Of a stretch of DNA of 48,251 bases, positions 8,051 through 16,829 are shown one piece after another. The DNA lies in assembly GCA_024275575.1 (NCBI GenBank), contig JAJRYV010000014.1:1-48251 (forward strand), in the 5' to 3' direction. The position numbers were made by a program, and so were the translations under genes. The notes beneath the pieces are model-generated. The model worked only from the letters and a program-made list of their open reading frames with translations, was not told the origin of the DNA and ran no database searches. Source of the stretch: a bacterium. GTDB lineage: Bacteria; Zhuqueibacterota; Zhuqueibacteria; Zhuqueibacterales; Geothermadaptataceae. Numbering within the stretch: the first letter of the stretch is position 1; each line of letters opens with the position of its first letter.

Positions 8051-10432
8051 GTGAAAATAACACGAAACTGGATCAATGAGTTGTCGGGCCTCGACCTGAC
8101 TGACGAACAAATCAACGAAAAGCTGACGATGCTTGGGCTGGAAGTCGAGGAGATCATTCCGACAGTTCCGGACTTGACGGGTGTTGTTATCGGAAAAGTT
8201 TTGCACATTGAAAAAGTTGCAGACAGCGATCATTTAATCTGCTGCCAGGTTGATCTGGGCAGCGAACAAGTGCAAATTATTTGTGGTGCTCCAAACGTTG
8301 CCGCCGGCCAGAAAGTTCCCGTCGCCACGGTCGGAACCATTTTGCCGGGCGGATTTAAGATCGGTAAAGCTAAGCTGCGCGGGATCGAATCCAAAGGCAT
8401 GATTTGTTCGGAGAAAGAACTGAACATTTCCACTGCAGCCGACGGCATCATGGTTTTGCCCGAATCAGCAGAAACCGGCCGGCCTTTTCATGATTTATTA
8501 AACACACCTGACAGTATTTTTGATGTTTTCATCACGCCCAATCGGCCGGATTGTCTTGGCGCTGTTGGTATAGCCCGCGAACTTTGCATCAGCGAGAATA
8601 TATTTTTCAAAACACCGCTGGCAGAGATCCCGGCTGGGGTTCAGGCGACAGAAATGCCACTCGCCATTGAAATTGAAAATACAAAAGCATGCCCGCGGTA
8701 TAGCGGTATCGTTATTCGCGACGTGACCATCGGGCCATCACCACAGTGGCTTGCAGACCGCTTGGAAAATCTTGGCCTGCGCAGCATATCAAACATTGTC
8801 GATATTACAAATTTTGTTATGCTGGAAAGTGGTCAGCCTATTCACGCCTTTGATTATGATAAAATTACAGGTGGGAAAATCATCGTACGAAATGCTCGTG
8901 CAGATGAAAAATTTATAACACTCGATGATCAGGAACGCAAGCTGATCGAAGATGATTTGCTCATTTGTGATGCCGAACGGGCTGTTGCCATCGCCGGTAT
9001 CATGGGCGGGCTCGATTCTGAAGTCACTCGCCAAACAAAAAACATCTTGTTGGAGGTCGCTTATTTTAACCCGGCCACCATTCGCAGCACTTCCAGCCGC
9101 CTCGATCTTTCAACCGATGCTTCAAAAAGGTTTGAACGTGGGGTTGATCCCAACAATACGGCCAAAGTCAGTCGACGCGCAATTGAGCTGATTTTGCAAT
9201 TGGCAGGCGGACAAATCAACTCGCCGTTTATCGATGTTTATCCCGAACCAATTCAAGCGGTGACCATTAAACTCCGCAACACACAGATTCAAAGAATCAT
9301 CGGTAAACAAATCGACCTGCAGCAATCACAACAATTCCTCGAACTGTTGGAATGTCAAGTCTCGCGGGACGGGGAAAACCTAATCGTAAAACCACCGACC
9401 TTCCGGCCTGATCTGGTGCGTGAAATAGATCTCATTGAAGAGATCGCCCGGCTTTATGGTTACAATGCCATCGATGACAAGCTGGAAAATACCATCAATG
9501 TACTCGACCGAAGAAATAGTTATGCTGATTTTATCGATCAAATCAAAAAAATATTGAATTCGCTGGGCGTCTCCGAGGCGATAACCGTGAGCATGGCAGC
9601 TCCAAAACAATGCCATCCGTTTCTGGAAAGCGCCTCTGTTTCAGCCCCAATTATCAATCCGTTGAGTGAAGAAACGGCTGTTCTGCGCCCCACGATCGCT
9701 TCGACACTTTTGAGCAGCATCGCTTATAATTTAAATAGAAAAAACAGTGACGTCCGTCTGTTTGAAATTGGCAGCACCTTCAGGCAATCGGAGAAATACA
9801 TCGATGAAAAGGTTTGCATTGGCGGACTCTTGACCGGTAGCGTCCAGCCAAAATCATGGCTGAACCAGTCCCCTGACCCACTATCGATTTTTTCCATTAA
9901 AGGTTTATTACAACAACTTCTCGGTGAATTGCAAATATCTGGTTTGAAATATTCCGCAGATTCACCAGCATATTACGCCTATGGCGTAACTGTTAAACAT
10001 AAAAAAGAAACCGTTGGGCATTTTGGTCTGCTGGCTTCAAAGATTTTGCAAGTGTTCGATATCAGCGCTGAAGTATTTGCATTTGAATTGGATTTAAAAT
10101 ACCTATTTTCTCTCTTTAACCGGAAGAAAATTTTCACTGAAATTTCCAAATTCCCGGCAATCGATCGCGATATTGCACTGTTGGTCGATACAAAAGTCAC
10201 TGCCGGCGAGATATTGACCACAATCAAAAATAGCGCTGGAAAATTATTGAAAAATGTCCTACTTTTCGACGTTTATTCCGGAGATAAAATCGATCATAAT
10301 AAAAAGAGCTTGGCTTATTCCCTGATCTTTCAATCACCGGTGCGTACCCTGGAAGAAAGCGAGGTCTCTCAGGCAATGGAAAAAATCCTGAGCATACTTC
10401 AAAAACGATTTGGTGCACAATTACGAGACTGA
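8051..10432 (+). CDS. pheT: phenylalanyl-tRNA synthetase beta subunit
   Basis: This 793-residue subunit binds and edits tRNA-Phe. Domains run in the expected order: an N-terminal segment (MKITRNWINE), the EMAP-like tRNA-binding domain (about 40-150, with ICGAPNVAAGQKVPVA), the B3/4 editing domain, B5 (near 400-475, with VKPPTFRPDLVREIDLIEE), the catalytic-like core (ETAVLRPTIASTLL) and a C-terminal ferredoxin-fold anticodon-binding domain (700-793, EISKFPAIDRDIALLVD). The start is GTG at 8051. The next gene begins 25 bases after the stop, so pheT appears to be joined to the ZapB-like/zapA pair. Confidence 0.98.
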   Translation: MKITRNWINELSGLDLTDEQINEKLTMLGLEVEEIIPTVPDLTGVVIGKVLHIEKVADSDHLICCQVDLGSEQVQIICGAPNVAAGQKVPVATVGTILPGGFKIGKAKLRGIESKGMICSEKELNISTAADGIMVLPESAETGRPFHDLLNTPDSIFDVFITPNRPDCLGAVGIARELCISENIFFKTPLAEIPAGVQATEMPLAIEIENTKACPRYSGIVIRDVTIGPSPQWLADRLENLGLRSISNIVDITNFVMLESGQPIHAFDYDKITGGKIIVRNARADEKFITLDDQERKLIEDDLLICDAERAVAIAGIMGGLDSEVTRQTKNILLEVAYFNPATIRSTSSRLDLSTDASKRFERGVDPNNTAKVSRRAIELILQLAGGQINSPFIDVYPEPIQAVTIKLRNTQIQRIIGKQIDLQQSQQFLELLECQVSRDGENLIVKPPTFRPDLVREIDLIEEIARLYGYNAIDDKLENTINVLDRRNSYADFIDQIKKILNSLGVSEAITVSMAAPKQCHPFLESASVSAPIINPLSEETAVLRPTIASTLLSSIAYNLNRKNSDVRLFEIGSTFRQSEKYIDEKVCIGGLLTGSVQPKSWLNQSPDPLSIFSIKGLLQQLLGELQISGLKYSADSPAYYAYGVTVKHKKETVGHFGLLASKILQVFDISAEVFAFELDLKYLFSLFNRKKIFTEISKFPAIDRDIALLVDTKVTAGEILTTIKNSAGKLLKNVLLFDVYSGDKIDHNKKSLAYSLIFQSPVRTLEESEVSQAMEKILSILQKRFGAQLRD

Positions 10433-10457
10433 TCGTAGTGTAGCGGAGAATTTACAA

Positions 10458-10712
10458 ATGGATTTTAAACAGTTTAATTTACTTGAAAATAAAATCTTAC
10501 AGGCCCTGGAGAACATCAAGACACTGAAGGCCGAAAATGCACAACTTCGCGCCCAGATCAGTCAGTTGCAGCAAAACGGTTCAAACGAGAAGCCGGAAAT
10601 TTTGACGTCACAGAATGATTCACCGGCAGCGCTTACCGATCGTGAGCTTTACATTAGTAAAAAAATCTCCGAAATGCTAAAAAAAATTGAAGCGCTGGAA
10701 ACGCAGATTTAG
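10458..10712 (+). CDS. ZapB-like coiled-coil protein
   Basis: The ATG at 10458, with GGAG about 9 bases upstream, is preferred to the frame-open ATG at 10410 inside pheT. The 84-residue product has an N-terminal amphipathic helix (FNLLENKILQALENIKTL) continuing into a heptad-like coiled coil (LKAENAQLRAQISQLQ), a short polar linker and a second helix. Its size, coiled coil and position directly before zapA suggest a ZapB-type Z-ring partner, as seen in many genomes. Coiled coils carry little family signal, so the function is inference from context. It stops 18 bases before zapA. Confidence 0.7.
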   Translation: MDFKQFNLLENKILQALENIKTLKAENAQLRAQISQLQQNGSNEKPEILTSQNDSPAALTDRELYISKKISEMLKKIEALETQI

Positions 10713-10730
10713 AAGCATTGGGCATATTTG

Positions 10731-11030
10731 ATGACAGAACGGCAGGCAAATAATATCATCGTACAAATTTTCGGAACCGAATATTCGATAAAAGGAGAGA
10801 GCGACGTCGAGTATATGCAAGCTATCGCCAACTATATCGATCAAAAAATGCGCGATGTGCAAAAAAACACTTCGATTAAATCAGCGTTAAAGGTGTCGAT
10901 TCTGGCAGCGTTAAATATCGTCGACGAATTGTTCCGCGAGCGCGAAAAATACGAGCAGGTTATAAGTGAACTCGAGCAAAGGATTCAAAAATTAGCTGAA
11001 TTAGTGAATACATTTGAACAAAATGATTGA
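10731..11030 (+). CDS. zapA: cell division protein ZapA
   Basis: ZapA crosslinks FtsZ filaments at the division site. The 99-residue product shows the family pattern: a beta-rich N-terminal head (IIVQIFGTEYSIKGESD), then AIANYIDQKMRDV, LKVSILAALNIVDELF and a C-terminal coiled coil. The ATG at 10731 directly follows an in-frame TTG at 10728; the ATG is preferred, though no strong ribosome binding site is visible, so translation may be coupled to the preceding gene. A terminator-like hairpin follows at 11052. Confidence 0.92.
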   Translation: MTERQANNIIVQIFGTEYSIKGESDVEYMQAIANYIDQKMRDVQKNTSIKSALKVSILAALNIVDELFREREKYEQVISELEQRIQKLAELVNTFEQND

Positions 11031-11051
11031 ATATAAATTGATAAATAGATT

Positions 11052-11090
11052 TTCCCCGCCGGTTCGAAAGCCTTAGGGGAATTTTATTTT
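11052..11090 (+). terminator. terminator-like stem-loop between zapA and rny
   Basis: TTCCCC (11052-11057) pairs with GGGGAA (11076-11081). Inside is a second small stem, GGTT-CGAA-AGCC. The outer stem is followed by TTTTATTTT. Only 9 bases separate this from the rny start, so it is either a terminator for zapA or an attenuator in the rny leader. Confidence 0.6.
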
Positions 11091-11099
11091 GGAGGCAAG

Positions 11100-12662
11100 A
11101 TGAATCTCTTTGTAGGTCTGTTAATTCTTCTTTTGCCAATTGGAATTTACATAGGATGGATTTTACGAGAGAAGTTAGGGCATGACAAGATTGCAAAAGC
11201 CGAACAATATTGTGATGATTTGCTTTTAGATACAAAACAAGAAGCAGAAAATTTAAAAAAAGAGAAAATCCTCGAAGCAGAAGAAGAGATTTTTCAACAG
11301 CGGAAGAAACTCGAAAATCTGGAAAAACAAAAGCTAAAACACTACAAACAGCTCGAACTAAAACTCAGTGAACGGGAAATAAATCTCGACAGAAAAGTCG
11401 ACATTCTCACAAAAAAAGACAAAGAACTAAAAAAACTCGACCAGCATTGCAGAATCAGAGAAAAAAACCTGCTTGCCAAAGAAAATGAGCTTGACAAACT
11501 CATGGCCGAGCAAAATACCCGTTTGGAAATGATCTCCGGTTTGACCAATGAAGAAGCACAAAAAATTCAAATGGAAAACATCATGGAATCGGTGCGCCAG
11601 GAAGCAGCCGCCATGATAAAAGACATTAAAGATAAAGCACGGTTAACAGCCAATCAGAAGGCCAAAGAAATCGTTATTCAGGCAATTCAGCGATCTGCAA
11701 TATCCCATGTCGTTGAGACGACTGTCAGCGTGGTGAAATTGCCCAGTGATGATATGAAAGGCCGGATAATCGGCAGAGAAGGGCGCAATATTCGCACTTT
11801 TGAAACCGCAACCGGAATCGAGGTGCTCATCGATGACACCCCGGAAGTCGTCATGCTTTCCGGTTTTGATCCCATCCGTCGGGAAATTGCAAAAGTTGCT
11901 CTGGAAAAACTGATATTCGACGGGCGAATTCACCCTGGCCGCATCGAAGAAGTTATTGAAAAATCACGGGAGGAGTTTGAAGAAGCGTTCATCGATGAAG
12001 GCCATCAGGCGATGGCTGATGCGGAAGTTCATGGCTTAAGCCATGAACAGTTAAAACTTCTTGGCAAACTGAAGTATTTCGCCTACCAGGGTTCCAATGT
12101 ACTGCAGCATTCCCTCGAAGTGGCCATTCTCGCCGGATTGATGGCTGCCGAACTTGAACTGGATGTTTTCTCGGCGAGAAAAGCCGGGTTGCTGCACGAA
12201 TTGGGAATGGCCATGGAAAACTACTCGATCGGCACCATCGCTGATATCTCTGCCGACCTGGCGAAAAAACATAACGAATCTCAGGAAATTCAAAACGCCA
12301 TTCTCTTTGCCAATACACTCGATGCTGAAGAAGCGAATTCACCATTGAGCATCATCGTTTCTGCAGCCAATGAAATCAGCAATGCCCGCCTGGGCGCTAA
12401 AAAAGAGATGCTGCAAAACTACTTTAAGCGATTGTCAAGTCTGGAAGATATTGCCAACTCTTTTATGGGCGTGTCCAATTCTTATGCCATTCAGGCAGGG
12501 CGGGAAATTCGTATAATGGTCGAATGTTCAGAAATCGACGACGCTCATGCGGAACAGTTAGCTTCAACCATTTCGACAAAGATTCAAAACTCGCTGACCT
12601 ATCCGGGACAAATTAAAGTTACTGTCATTCGCGAATACCGCTCGGTTGATTATGCAAAATAA
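11100..12662 (+). CDS. rny: RNase Y-family protein with degenerate HD active site
   Basis: The 520-residue protein has RNase Y architecture: an N-terminal membrane helix (about 3-20), a long charged coiled coil to about 190, a well-conserved KH domain (GRIIGREGRNIR near 222-232, then DDTPEVVMLSGFDPIRRE) and an HD-type domain. The catalytic positions are not conserved. The His of LQHSLEVA (337) and the first His of the HD pair (366) remain, but the pair reads HE instead of HD, the usual GK is GM, the His of the EGSH motif is Ile380, the HH pair is Ala-Asn (404-405) and the late Asp is Glu425. Family homologs cleave mRNA at the membrane; this copy may bind RNA without cutting. GGAGG precedes the ATG. 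ymdB overlaps its end by 11 bases, the usual rny-ymdB pairing. Confidence 0.9.
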   Translation: MNLFVGLLILLLPIGIYIGWILREKLGHDKIAKAEQYCDDLLLDTKQEAENLKKEKILEAEEEIFQQRKKLENLEKQKLKHYKQLELKLSEREINLDRKVDILTKKDKELKKLDQHCRIREKNLLAKENELDKLMAEQNTRLEMISGLTNEEAQKIQMENIMESVRQEAAAMIKDIKDKARLTANQKAKEIVIQAIQRSAISHVVETTVSVVKLPSDDMKGRIIGREGRNIRTFETATGIEVLIDDTPEVVMLSGFDPIRREIAKVALEKLIFDGRIHPGRIEEVIEKSREEFEEAFIDEGHQAMADAEVHGLSHEQLKLLGKLKYFAYQGSNVLQHSLEVAILAGLMAAELELDVFSARKAGLLHELGMAMENYSIGTIADISADLAKKHNESQEIQNAILFANTLDAEEANSPLSIIVSAANEISNARLGAKKEMLQNYFKRLSSLEDIANSFMGVSNSYAIQAGREIRIMVECSEIDDAHAEQLASTISTKIQNSLTYPGQIKVTVIREYRSVDYAK

Positions 12663-13449
12663 TATTTTAAAGGTACTTTTTGTCGCCGATGTTGTCGGAA
12701 AGCCGGGATATGATATTCTCACGGAAATTTTACCGGGGTTCATCGATAAATATAAGATCGATTTTGTCATCGCCAACGGGGAAAACACCAACAACGGCAA
12801 AGGCATAACAGATAAGCAGGCAGAACGATTTTTCAAGCTTGGTGTTGATGTGATAACAGGGGGGAACCACACCTGGGAAAACTGGAAGCTCAAGGAACTC
12901 TTGCAAAATTATGACAAAATTTTGCGACCGGCGAATTACCCGGAAGGTAATTTGGGCTCTGGAGTGGTAATAGTTGAAGCTGGAGAAAAATCGAAAATCG
13001 CCATTATAAATCTGCAGGGACGCACTTTTATGTATCCCATCGATTGTCCATTCCGGGCCGCAGATAAAATTATTGATGAGGTTAAAAAAGAAACCTCGAT
13101 TATATTGGTTGATTTTCACGCAGAAGCCACCGCTGAAAAAATAGCGATGGGATGGTATCTTGATGGCCGTGTGAGTGCAATTATTGGTACTCACACACAT
13201 GTGCAGACTGCAGATGAGCGCATTCTGCCGAAAGGTTCTGCATTCATTACCGATGCCGGCATGACCGGTCCGCATGATTCAGTTATCGGAATGGATGTCG
13301 GGATAGCCTTGCACAGATTTATAAAACAAACCCCGCGCAAGTTCGAACTGGCCACCGAAAACAGTCGTTTTAATGCAGTCCTGATCGATATTGACACCAA
13401 AAGCGGGCAAAGTCAATCCATTCAACGGATTTCATTACCTGCAGGATAA
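12652..13449 (+). CDS. ymdB: YmdB-family metallophosphoesterase
   Basis: This family (TIGR00282) hydrolyses 2',3'-cyclic nucleotides in Bacillus and is usually next to rny. The 265-residue product shows the dinuclear metal motifs in order: FVADVVGKPG, ANGENTNNGKG, TGGNHTWEN, VDFHAEATAEKIA, GTHTHVQTADERIL and TDAGMTGPHDSVIG. The ATG at 12652 lies inside the end of rny, so translation is likely coupled; an in-frame TTG at 12646 is possible but less likely. All metal ligands appear intact, in contrast to the neighbouring RNase Y. folD starts 3 bases after the stop. Confidence 0.95.
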   Translation: MQNNILKVLFVADVVGKPGYDILTEILPGFIDKYKIDFVIANGENTNNGKGITDKQAERFFKLGVDVITGGNHTWENWKLKELLQNYDKILRPANYPEGNLGSGVVIVEAGEKSKIAIINLQGRTFMYPIDCPFRAADKIIDEVKKETSIILVDFHAEATAEKIAMGWYLDGRVSAIIGTHTHVQTADERILPKGSAFITDAGMTGPHDSVIGMDVGIALHRFIKQTPRKFELATENSRFNAVLIDIDTKSGQSQSIQRISLPAG

Positions 13450-13452
13450 AGA

Positions 13453-14325
13453 ATGGCTGCAAAAATAATCGATGGACGCAAAATTGCGGATAAAATTTAC
13501 GATGAATTATATGGGCGAATCGAATTCCTGAAGATAAAAGGGATTCTGCCCAAACTGACAGTTGTGCTTATAGGGGATGATCCGGCATCGGCTGTTTATG
13601 TTCGCATGAAAGCGAAAGCCTGCGAAAAACTGGGCATCGAATCGGAAACGCTTACTTATCCTGCAGACATTACACAAGATGAGATCATCGCAATTTGTGA
13701 TAGATTGAACGCCGATAACAGAGTACATGGCATTCTTGTACAAATGCCTTTGCCTATACACCTTGATGAAAATGCTGTAATCGAGCGTATTTTACCCGAA
13801 AAAGATGTAGATGGATTTCATCCGGTCAATAAGGGGAAACTGCAATCTGGGCTCGATACATTTTTACCTTGTACACCTTTTGGTGTACAAAAAATGCTTC
13901 AGTACAGTCAAATAGAAACCAGTGGAAAAAATGTCGTCATTGTAGGAAGAAGTCAAATTGTCGGCATGCCTTTGGCTTTAATGCTGGCACAAAAAACCGA
14001 GGGTGCCAACGCAACGGTCACTGTTTGTCATTCACGCACAAAGAATATTGATTTTTACACAAAAAATGCAGATATTATAGTTGCTGCTCTTGGTCAGCCT
14101 GAGTTCATCACAGCAAAGATGGTTTCAAATCATGTCATAGTCATCGATGTTGGCGTCAACAGGGTCGATGCACCGGGAACCGAGAAGGGCTACAAACTCG
14201 TTGGCGACGTAAAATTTGATGAGGTCGCTGAAAAAGTCCGGGCCATCACTCCAGTACCCGGCGGTGTTGGCCCGATGACTATAGCGATGCTCATGTATAA
14301 TACGGTTAAAGCTGCAAAATCATGA
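13453..14325 (+). CDS. folD: bifunctional methylenetetrahydrofolate dehydrogenase/cyclohydrolase
   Basis: FolD interconverts methylene-, methenyl- and formyl-tetrahydrofolate with NADP in the cytoplasm. The 290-residue protein has the family signatures: an N-terminal substrate domain with YVRMKAKACEKLGI (catalytic Lys and Tyr region) and VQMPLPIHLDE, PEKDVDGFHPVN, the NADP-binding GRSQIVGMPLALML, and the end PVPGGVGPMTIAMLMYNT. The ribosome binding site AGGA lies in the end of ymdB. It is the last protein gene of the run that starts at thrS and is followed by tRNA-Arg after 15 bases. Confidence 0.98.
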   Translation: MAAKIIDGRKIADKIYDELYGRIEFLKIKGILPKLTVVLIGDDPASAVYVRMKAKACEKLGIESETLTYPADITQDEIIAICDRLNADNRVHGILVQMPLPIHLDENAVIERILPEKDVDGFHPVNKGKLQSGLDTFLPCTPFGVQKMLQYSQIETSGKNVVIVGRSQIVGMPLALMLAQKTEGANATVTVCHSRTKNIDFYTKNADIIVAALGQPEFITAKMVSNHVIVIDVGVNRVDAPGTEKGYKLVGDVKFDEVAEKVRAITPVPGGVGPMTIAMLMYNTVKAAKS

Positions 14326-14340
14326 ATTAAACCAAAAAAT

Positions 14341-14414
<74 letters not shown>

Positions 14415-14416
14415 CG

Positions 14417-14446
14417 AAAAAAGCCCTCAAGCGAGGGCTTTTCTAT
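14417..14446 (+). terminator. intrinsic terminator after tRNA-Arg
   Basis: AAAAGCCCTC and GAGGGCTTTT form a 10-base-pair stem with an AAGC loop, followed by a T-rich run. It closes the folD/tRNA-Arg transcript. Confidence 0.9.
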
Positions 14447-14611
14447 TTCTTCATCATAAAATTAGTATCCGCAGCGGTATATAAATCATGGTATCTTTCT
14501 TTCTAACTGCTAAGAAAATACTTTACATCTTTAAATACTTTAAATAATTGAATTAAAAACTGTGTTCATTCCAGAATTCCAGTCGAGAGAATAAATCAGG
14601 GAAGATTGATT

Positions 14612-16006
14612 TTGGCAAAAGCAAAAAAACTGGTCAGCGCGGTATTGGATATGGATAGTGCTGTCGAATTTTCTGGTGCGGCAAAAGCCAATTTGCAGGC
14701 ATCCAGTAATCCCGAGCAAATTCATGCTTATTTAAACGAGAAATACAAAAGTGAAAAAGCCGGCGAGCTTACGATTGAAATCGCGAACCGTCAAGCTCAG
14801 TTTAAATGGATATTGCCGGTTGTCGTCGATGAAGCTGAAAAACTGCATAAAGAAGCACTGAAGCTTGCAAAATCCAGAGATTTTTCCAGCGCCATCACAT
14901 TATGGATTAAAGCCATTTCGCTAAATGCGATCGATCCGGATTATTATTTCAATACCGGAATAGCCTTTTTTGAAAAAAAAGAATACCGCGAAGCGATAGA
15001 AAACCTTGAATATGCTTTCCAATTATGCCCGATTTATTATAAGGCCCGCCTGATTTTGGGTACGGTTTATCTCAAAATGCGCAAGTTTGAAAAAGCAGAA
15101 AACCACCTGCGTGAAAGTATATCTTTTAATCATACTAATACATTAGCTTTATTAAACTTAGCAACAGCTACAAGCGTTTTAAAAAAATATGCTGACGGCA
15201 TTGCCATATTTAATAAAATAGCAGAACTTAACCCCAAAGAAGTACGTGCTTTTTTTGGTCTCGCAAAAATATACAGCCTGCAAAACAATATTCATCAAGC
15301 CAATATATGCTATCAGAAAGTATTGAAAATTGATCCGAAAGGGCCGTTGGCGCCACATGCAAAACGCCTGATAATCCCGGAGAATACTGCGACAAAAGAA
15401 CTCAAGACGAACAGCGCGATCAATGTTTCTGATTATGCCAATCTCGATGAGATGTTTTCTGAAGCATACAGCGCCTATTTATTCAGTGATTACAAGTTAT
15501 CGGCGAATCTCTATAAAAAATATGTGAGTTCGAAGCCGGATGATGAACAGGCCTGGTATTCACTAGGGGAAGCGAGTTTACGTTGTGGATTTGTTGAGAC
15601 TGCATTAAATGCATTTCAGAAAGCATCTCAGCTAAATCCTGCGAAAGGCTTGTACAATAAGCAAGTTGCGCTCTGCCTTGATTATCTGGACCGCCATGTG
15701 GAATGCCTCGAAAGGATTGAAAAGGCCTGCAATCAGGGCAAAGCGGACAGTATGGCTTTAACTTTGTATGGCAAAGCATTGATTGATAACAATAAAGCAG
15801 AAGAAGCTGTTGAACAACTCAACAAAGCTTTGAAACGTAATAAACAGAATATCGCTGCAGAATTTCATCTTGCGCAGGCCTATTCATTGCTGGGAAAAAC
15901 GGATGAGGCTGCAGAGCATTTATATTGGATTTTAAACAGCAAAATAAAAACGCCGTTAAAAGCAAAAGCTGAACGGCTTTTATCCAGCATTAAAAATAAA
16001 ACATAA
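14612..16006 (+). CDS. tetratricopeptide repeat protein
   Basis: The product (about 464 residues) lacks a signal peptide. After an N-terminal region of about 85 residues it carries many 34-residue TPR units, for example LHKEALKLAKSRDFSSAITL, YYFNTGIAFFEKKEYREAIE, ARLILGTVYLKMRKFEKAEN, LALLNLATATSVLKKYADG, AFFGLAKIYSLQNNIHQAN and, after a spacer at about 265-285, a second array to the C terminus. TPR arrays bind other proteins; the partner is unknown. AGGGA stands 9 bases before the TTG at 14612; the TTG at 14606 is too close to it. The gene ends just before a bidirectional terminator and is probably monocistronic. Confidence 0.9.
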   Translation: MAKAKKLVSAVLDMDSAVEFSGAAKANLQASSNPEQIHAYLNEKYKSEKAGELTIEIANRQAQFKWILPVVVDEAEKLHKEALKLAKSRDFSSAITLWIKAISLNAIDPDYYFNTGIAFFEKKEYREAIENLEYAFQLCPIYYKARLILGTVYLKMRKFEKAENHLRESISFNHTNTLALLNLATATSVLKKYADGIAIFNKIAELNPKEVRAFFGLAKIYSLQNNIHQANICYQKVLKIDPKGPLAPHAKRLIIPENTATKELKTNSAINVSDYANLDEMFSEAYSAYLFSDYKLSANLYKKYVSSKPDDEQAWYSLGEASLRCGFVETALNAFQKASQLNPAKGLYNKQVALCLDYLDRHVECLERIEKACNQGKADSMALTLYGKALIDNNKAEEAVEQLNKALKRNKQNIAAEFHLAQAYSLLGKTDEAAEHLYWILNSKIKTPLKAKAERLLSSIKNKT

Positions 16007-16038
16007 TACATGTTATGTAAACCCGATGAAGTCATTAT

Positions 16039-16067
16039 AAAAAAGCAACTCCAGGAGTTGCTTTTTT
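16039..16067. terminator. bidirectional intrinsic terminator
   Basis: AAAAAAGCAACTCC and GGAGTTGCTTTTTT are perfect complements around a central A, with T-runs on both strands. It ends the TPR gene on the + strand and tRNA-Pro(CGG) on the - strand. Confidence 0.9.
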
Positions 16068-16075
16068 CGGTTAAG

Positions 16076-16150
16076 TCGGGGCGCCCGGATTTGAACCGGG
16101 GACCTCATGCTCCCGAAGCATGCGCGCTAACCGAGCTGCGCTACGCCCCG
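16076..16150 (-). tRNA. tRNA-Pro (anticodon CGG)
   Basis: The 75-base cloverleaf on the - strand has acceptor arms CGGGGCG/CGCCCCG with discriminator A, anticodon stem CATGC/GCATG around the loop TTCGGGA, and T-arm CCCGG-TTCAAAT-CCGGG. It lies 6 bases downstream of the VTT-domain gene and is probably processed from its transcript. Confidence 0.96.
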
Positions 16151-16156
16151 TTATTT

Positions 16157-16813
16157 TCACAGAAACAATTTAATGATAATGAAGCCGCCAATCAAGAAAA
16201 AAGTAAATATAACCGCAAGTAAATTAAAATATTTATCGATGAGCTTTTTTATCGGTTCCCCAAATTTCCACAACAGCCCTGCAACCAGCAGAAATCTTGC
16301 CCCCCGGCTTACGATGGAAGCCACAACGAACATAATAAAATTGATATTAAAGGCGCCGGCAGAGACTGTGAATACTTTATATGGGATCGGCGTAAAGCCT
16401 GCTGTGAAAACGATCCAAAAATTCCAGGTTTCGTATAAATCCCTTATCCTGAGAAACAAGACTTCAGTAAATCCGGGAATATGATTGAAAAACAACAGGG
16501 CAAATGTTGAGAACTCCCCTTCCCCTGTCCACCAGACAAAATATCCGATTACATAACCTGTCATCGCGCCAAGGACAGAACTCACTGCACTGATTCCTGC
16601 AAAATAAAAGGCACGACTGCGTGCGCCCAAGACTAAAGCGATTAACAAGATATCCGGCGGTATTGGAAAAAAAGATGACTCCGCGAAAGCGATTAGGGCA
16701 AGCGCGACTGCACCGTATTTTGAATCGGCCCAGCTCAAGACCCAGTCATAACTTCGGCGAACTATATTTTTTTTTGCTAATGGGCTTTTTAAAATCTGCT
16801 CGGTGGGCTGCAA
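16157..16813 (-). CDS. VTT/DedA-type (YqaA family) membrane protein
   Basis: This 218-residue protein has about five hydrophobic segments. Features of the VTT (DedA/SNARE-associated) fold include the re-entrant SSFFPIPPDILLIALVLG segment, GAMTGYVIGYFVWW, and FTAGFTPIPYKVFTVSAGAF followed by ASIVSRGARFLLVAGL. DedA-type proteins are implicated in lipid (undecaprenyl phosphate or phospholipid) flipping; the YqaA branch is less well studied. The TTG start at 16813 is supported by AGGAG 6 bases upstream. It sits 16 bases after a glycosyltransferase gene on the same strand, which fits a role in envelope lipid or glycan metabolism. Confidence 0.88.
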   Translation of the reverse strand: MQPTEQILKSPLAKKNIVRRSYDWVLSWADSKYGAVALALIAFAESSFFPIPPDILLIALVLGARSRAFYFAGISAVSSVLGAMTGYVIGYFVWWTGEGEFSTFALLFFNHIPGFTEVLFLRIRDLYETWNFWIVFTAGFTPIPYKVFTVSAGAFNINFIMFVVASIVSRGARFLLVAGLLWKFGEPIKKLIDKYFNLLAVIFTFFLIGGFIIIKLFL

Positions 16814-16829
16814 ATAAAACTCCTGTAGT

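Noticed and set aside
10410-10457. Longer N terminus for the ZapB-like gene
   Set aside because: The frame is open from 10410 but lies inside pheT without a ribosome binding site; the ATG at 10458 has GGAG at reasonable spacing.
16010-16222. 70-codon open frame on the + strand
   Set aside because: It spans a bidirectional terminator and a tRNA-Pro gene on the other strand, so it is not a real gene.
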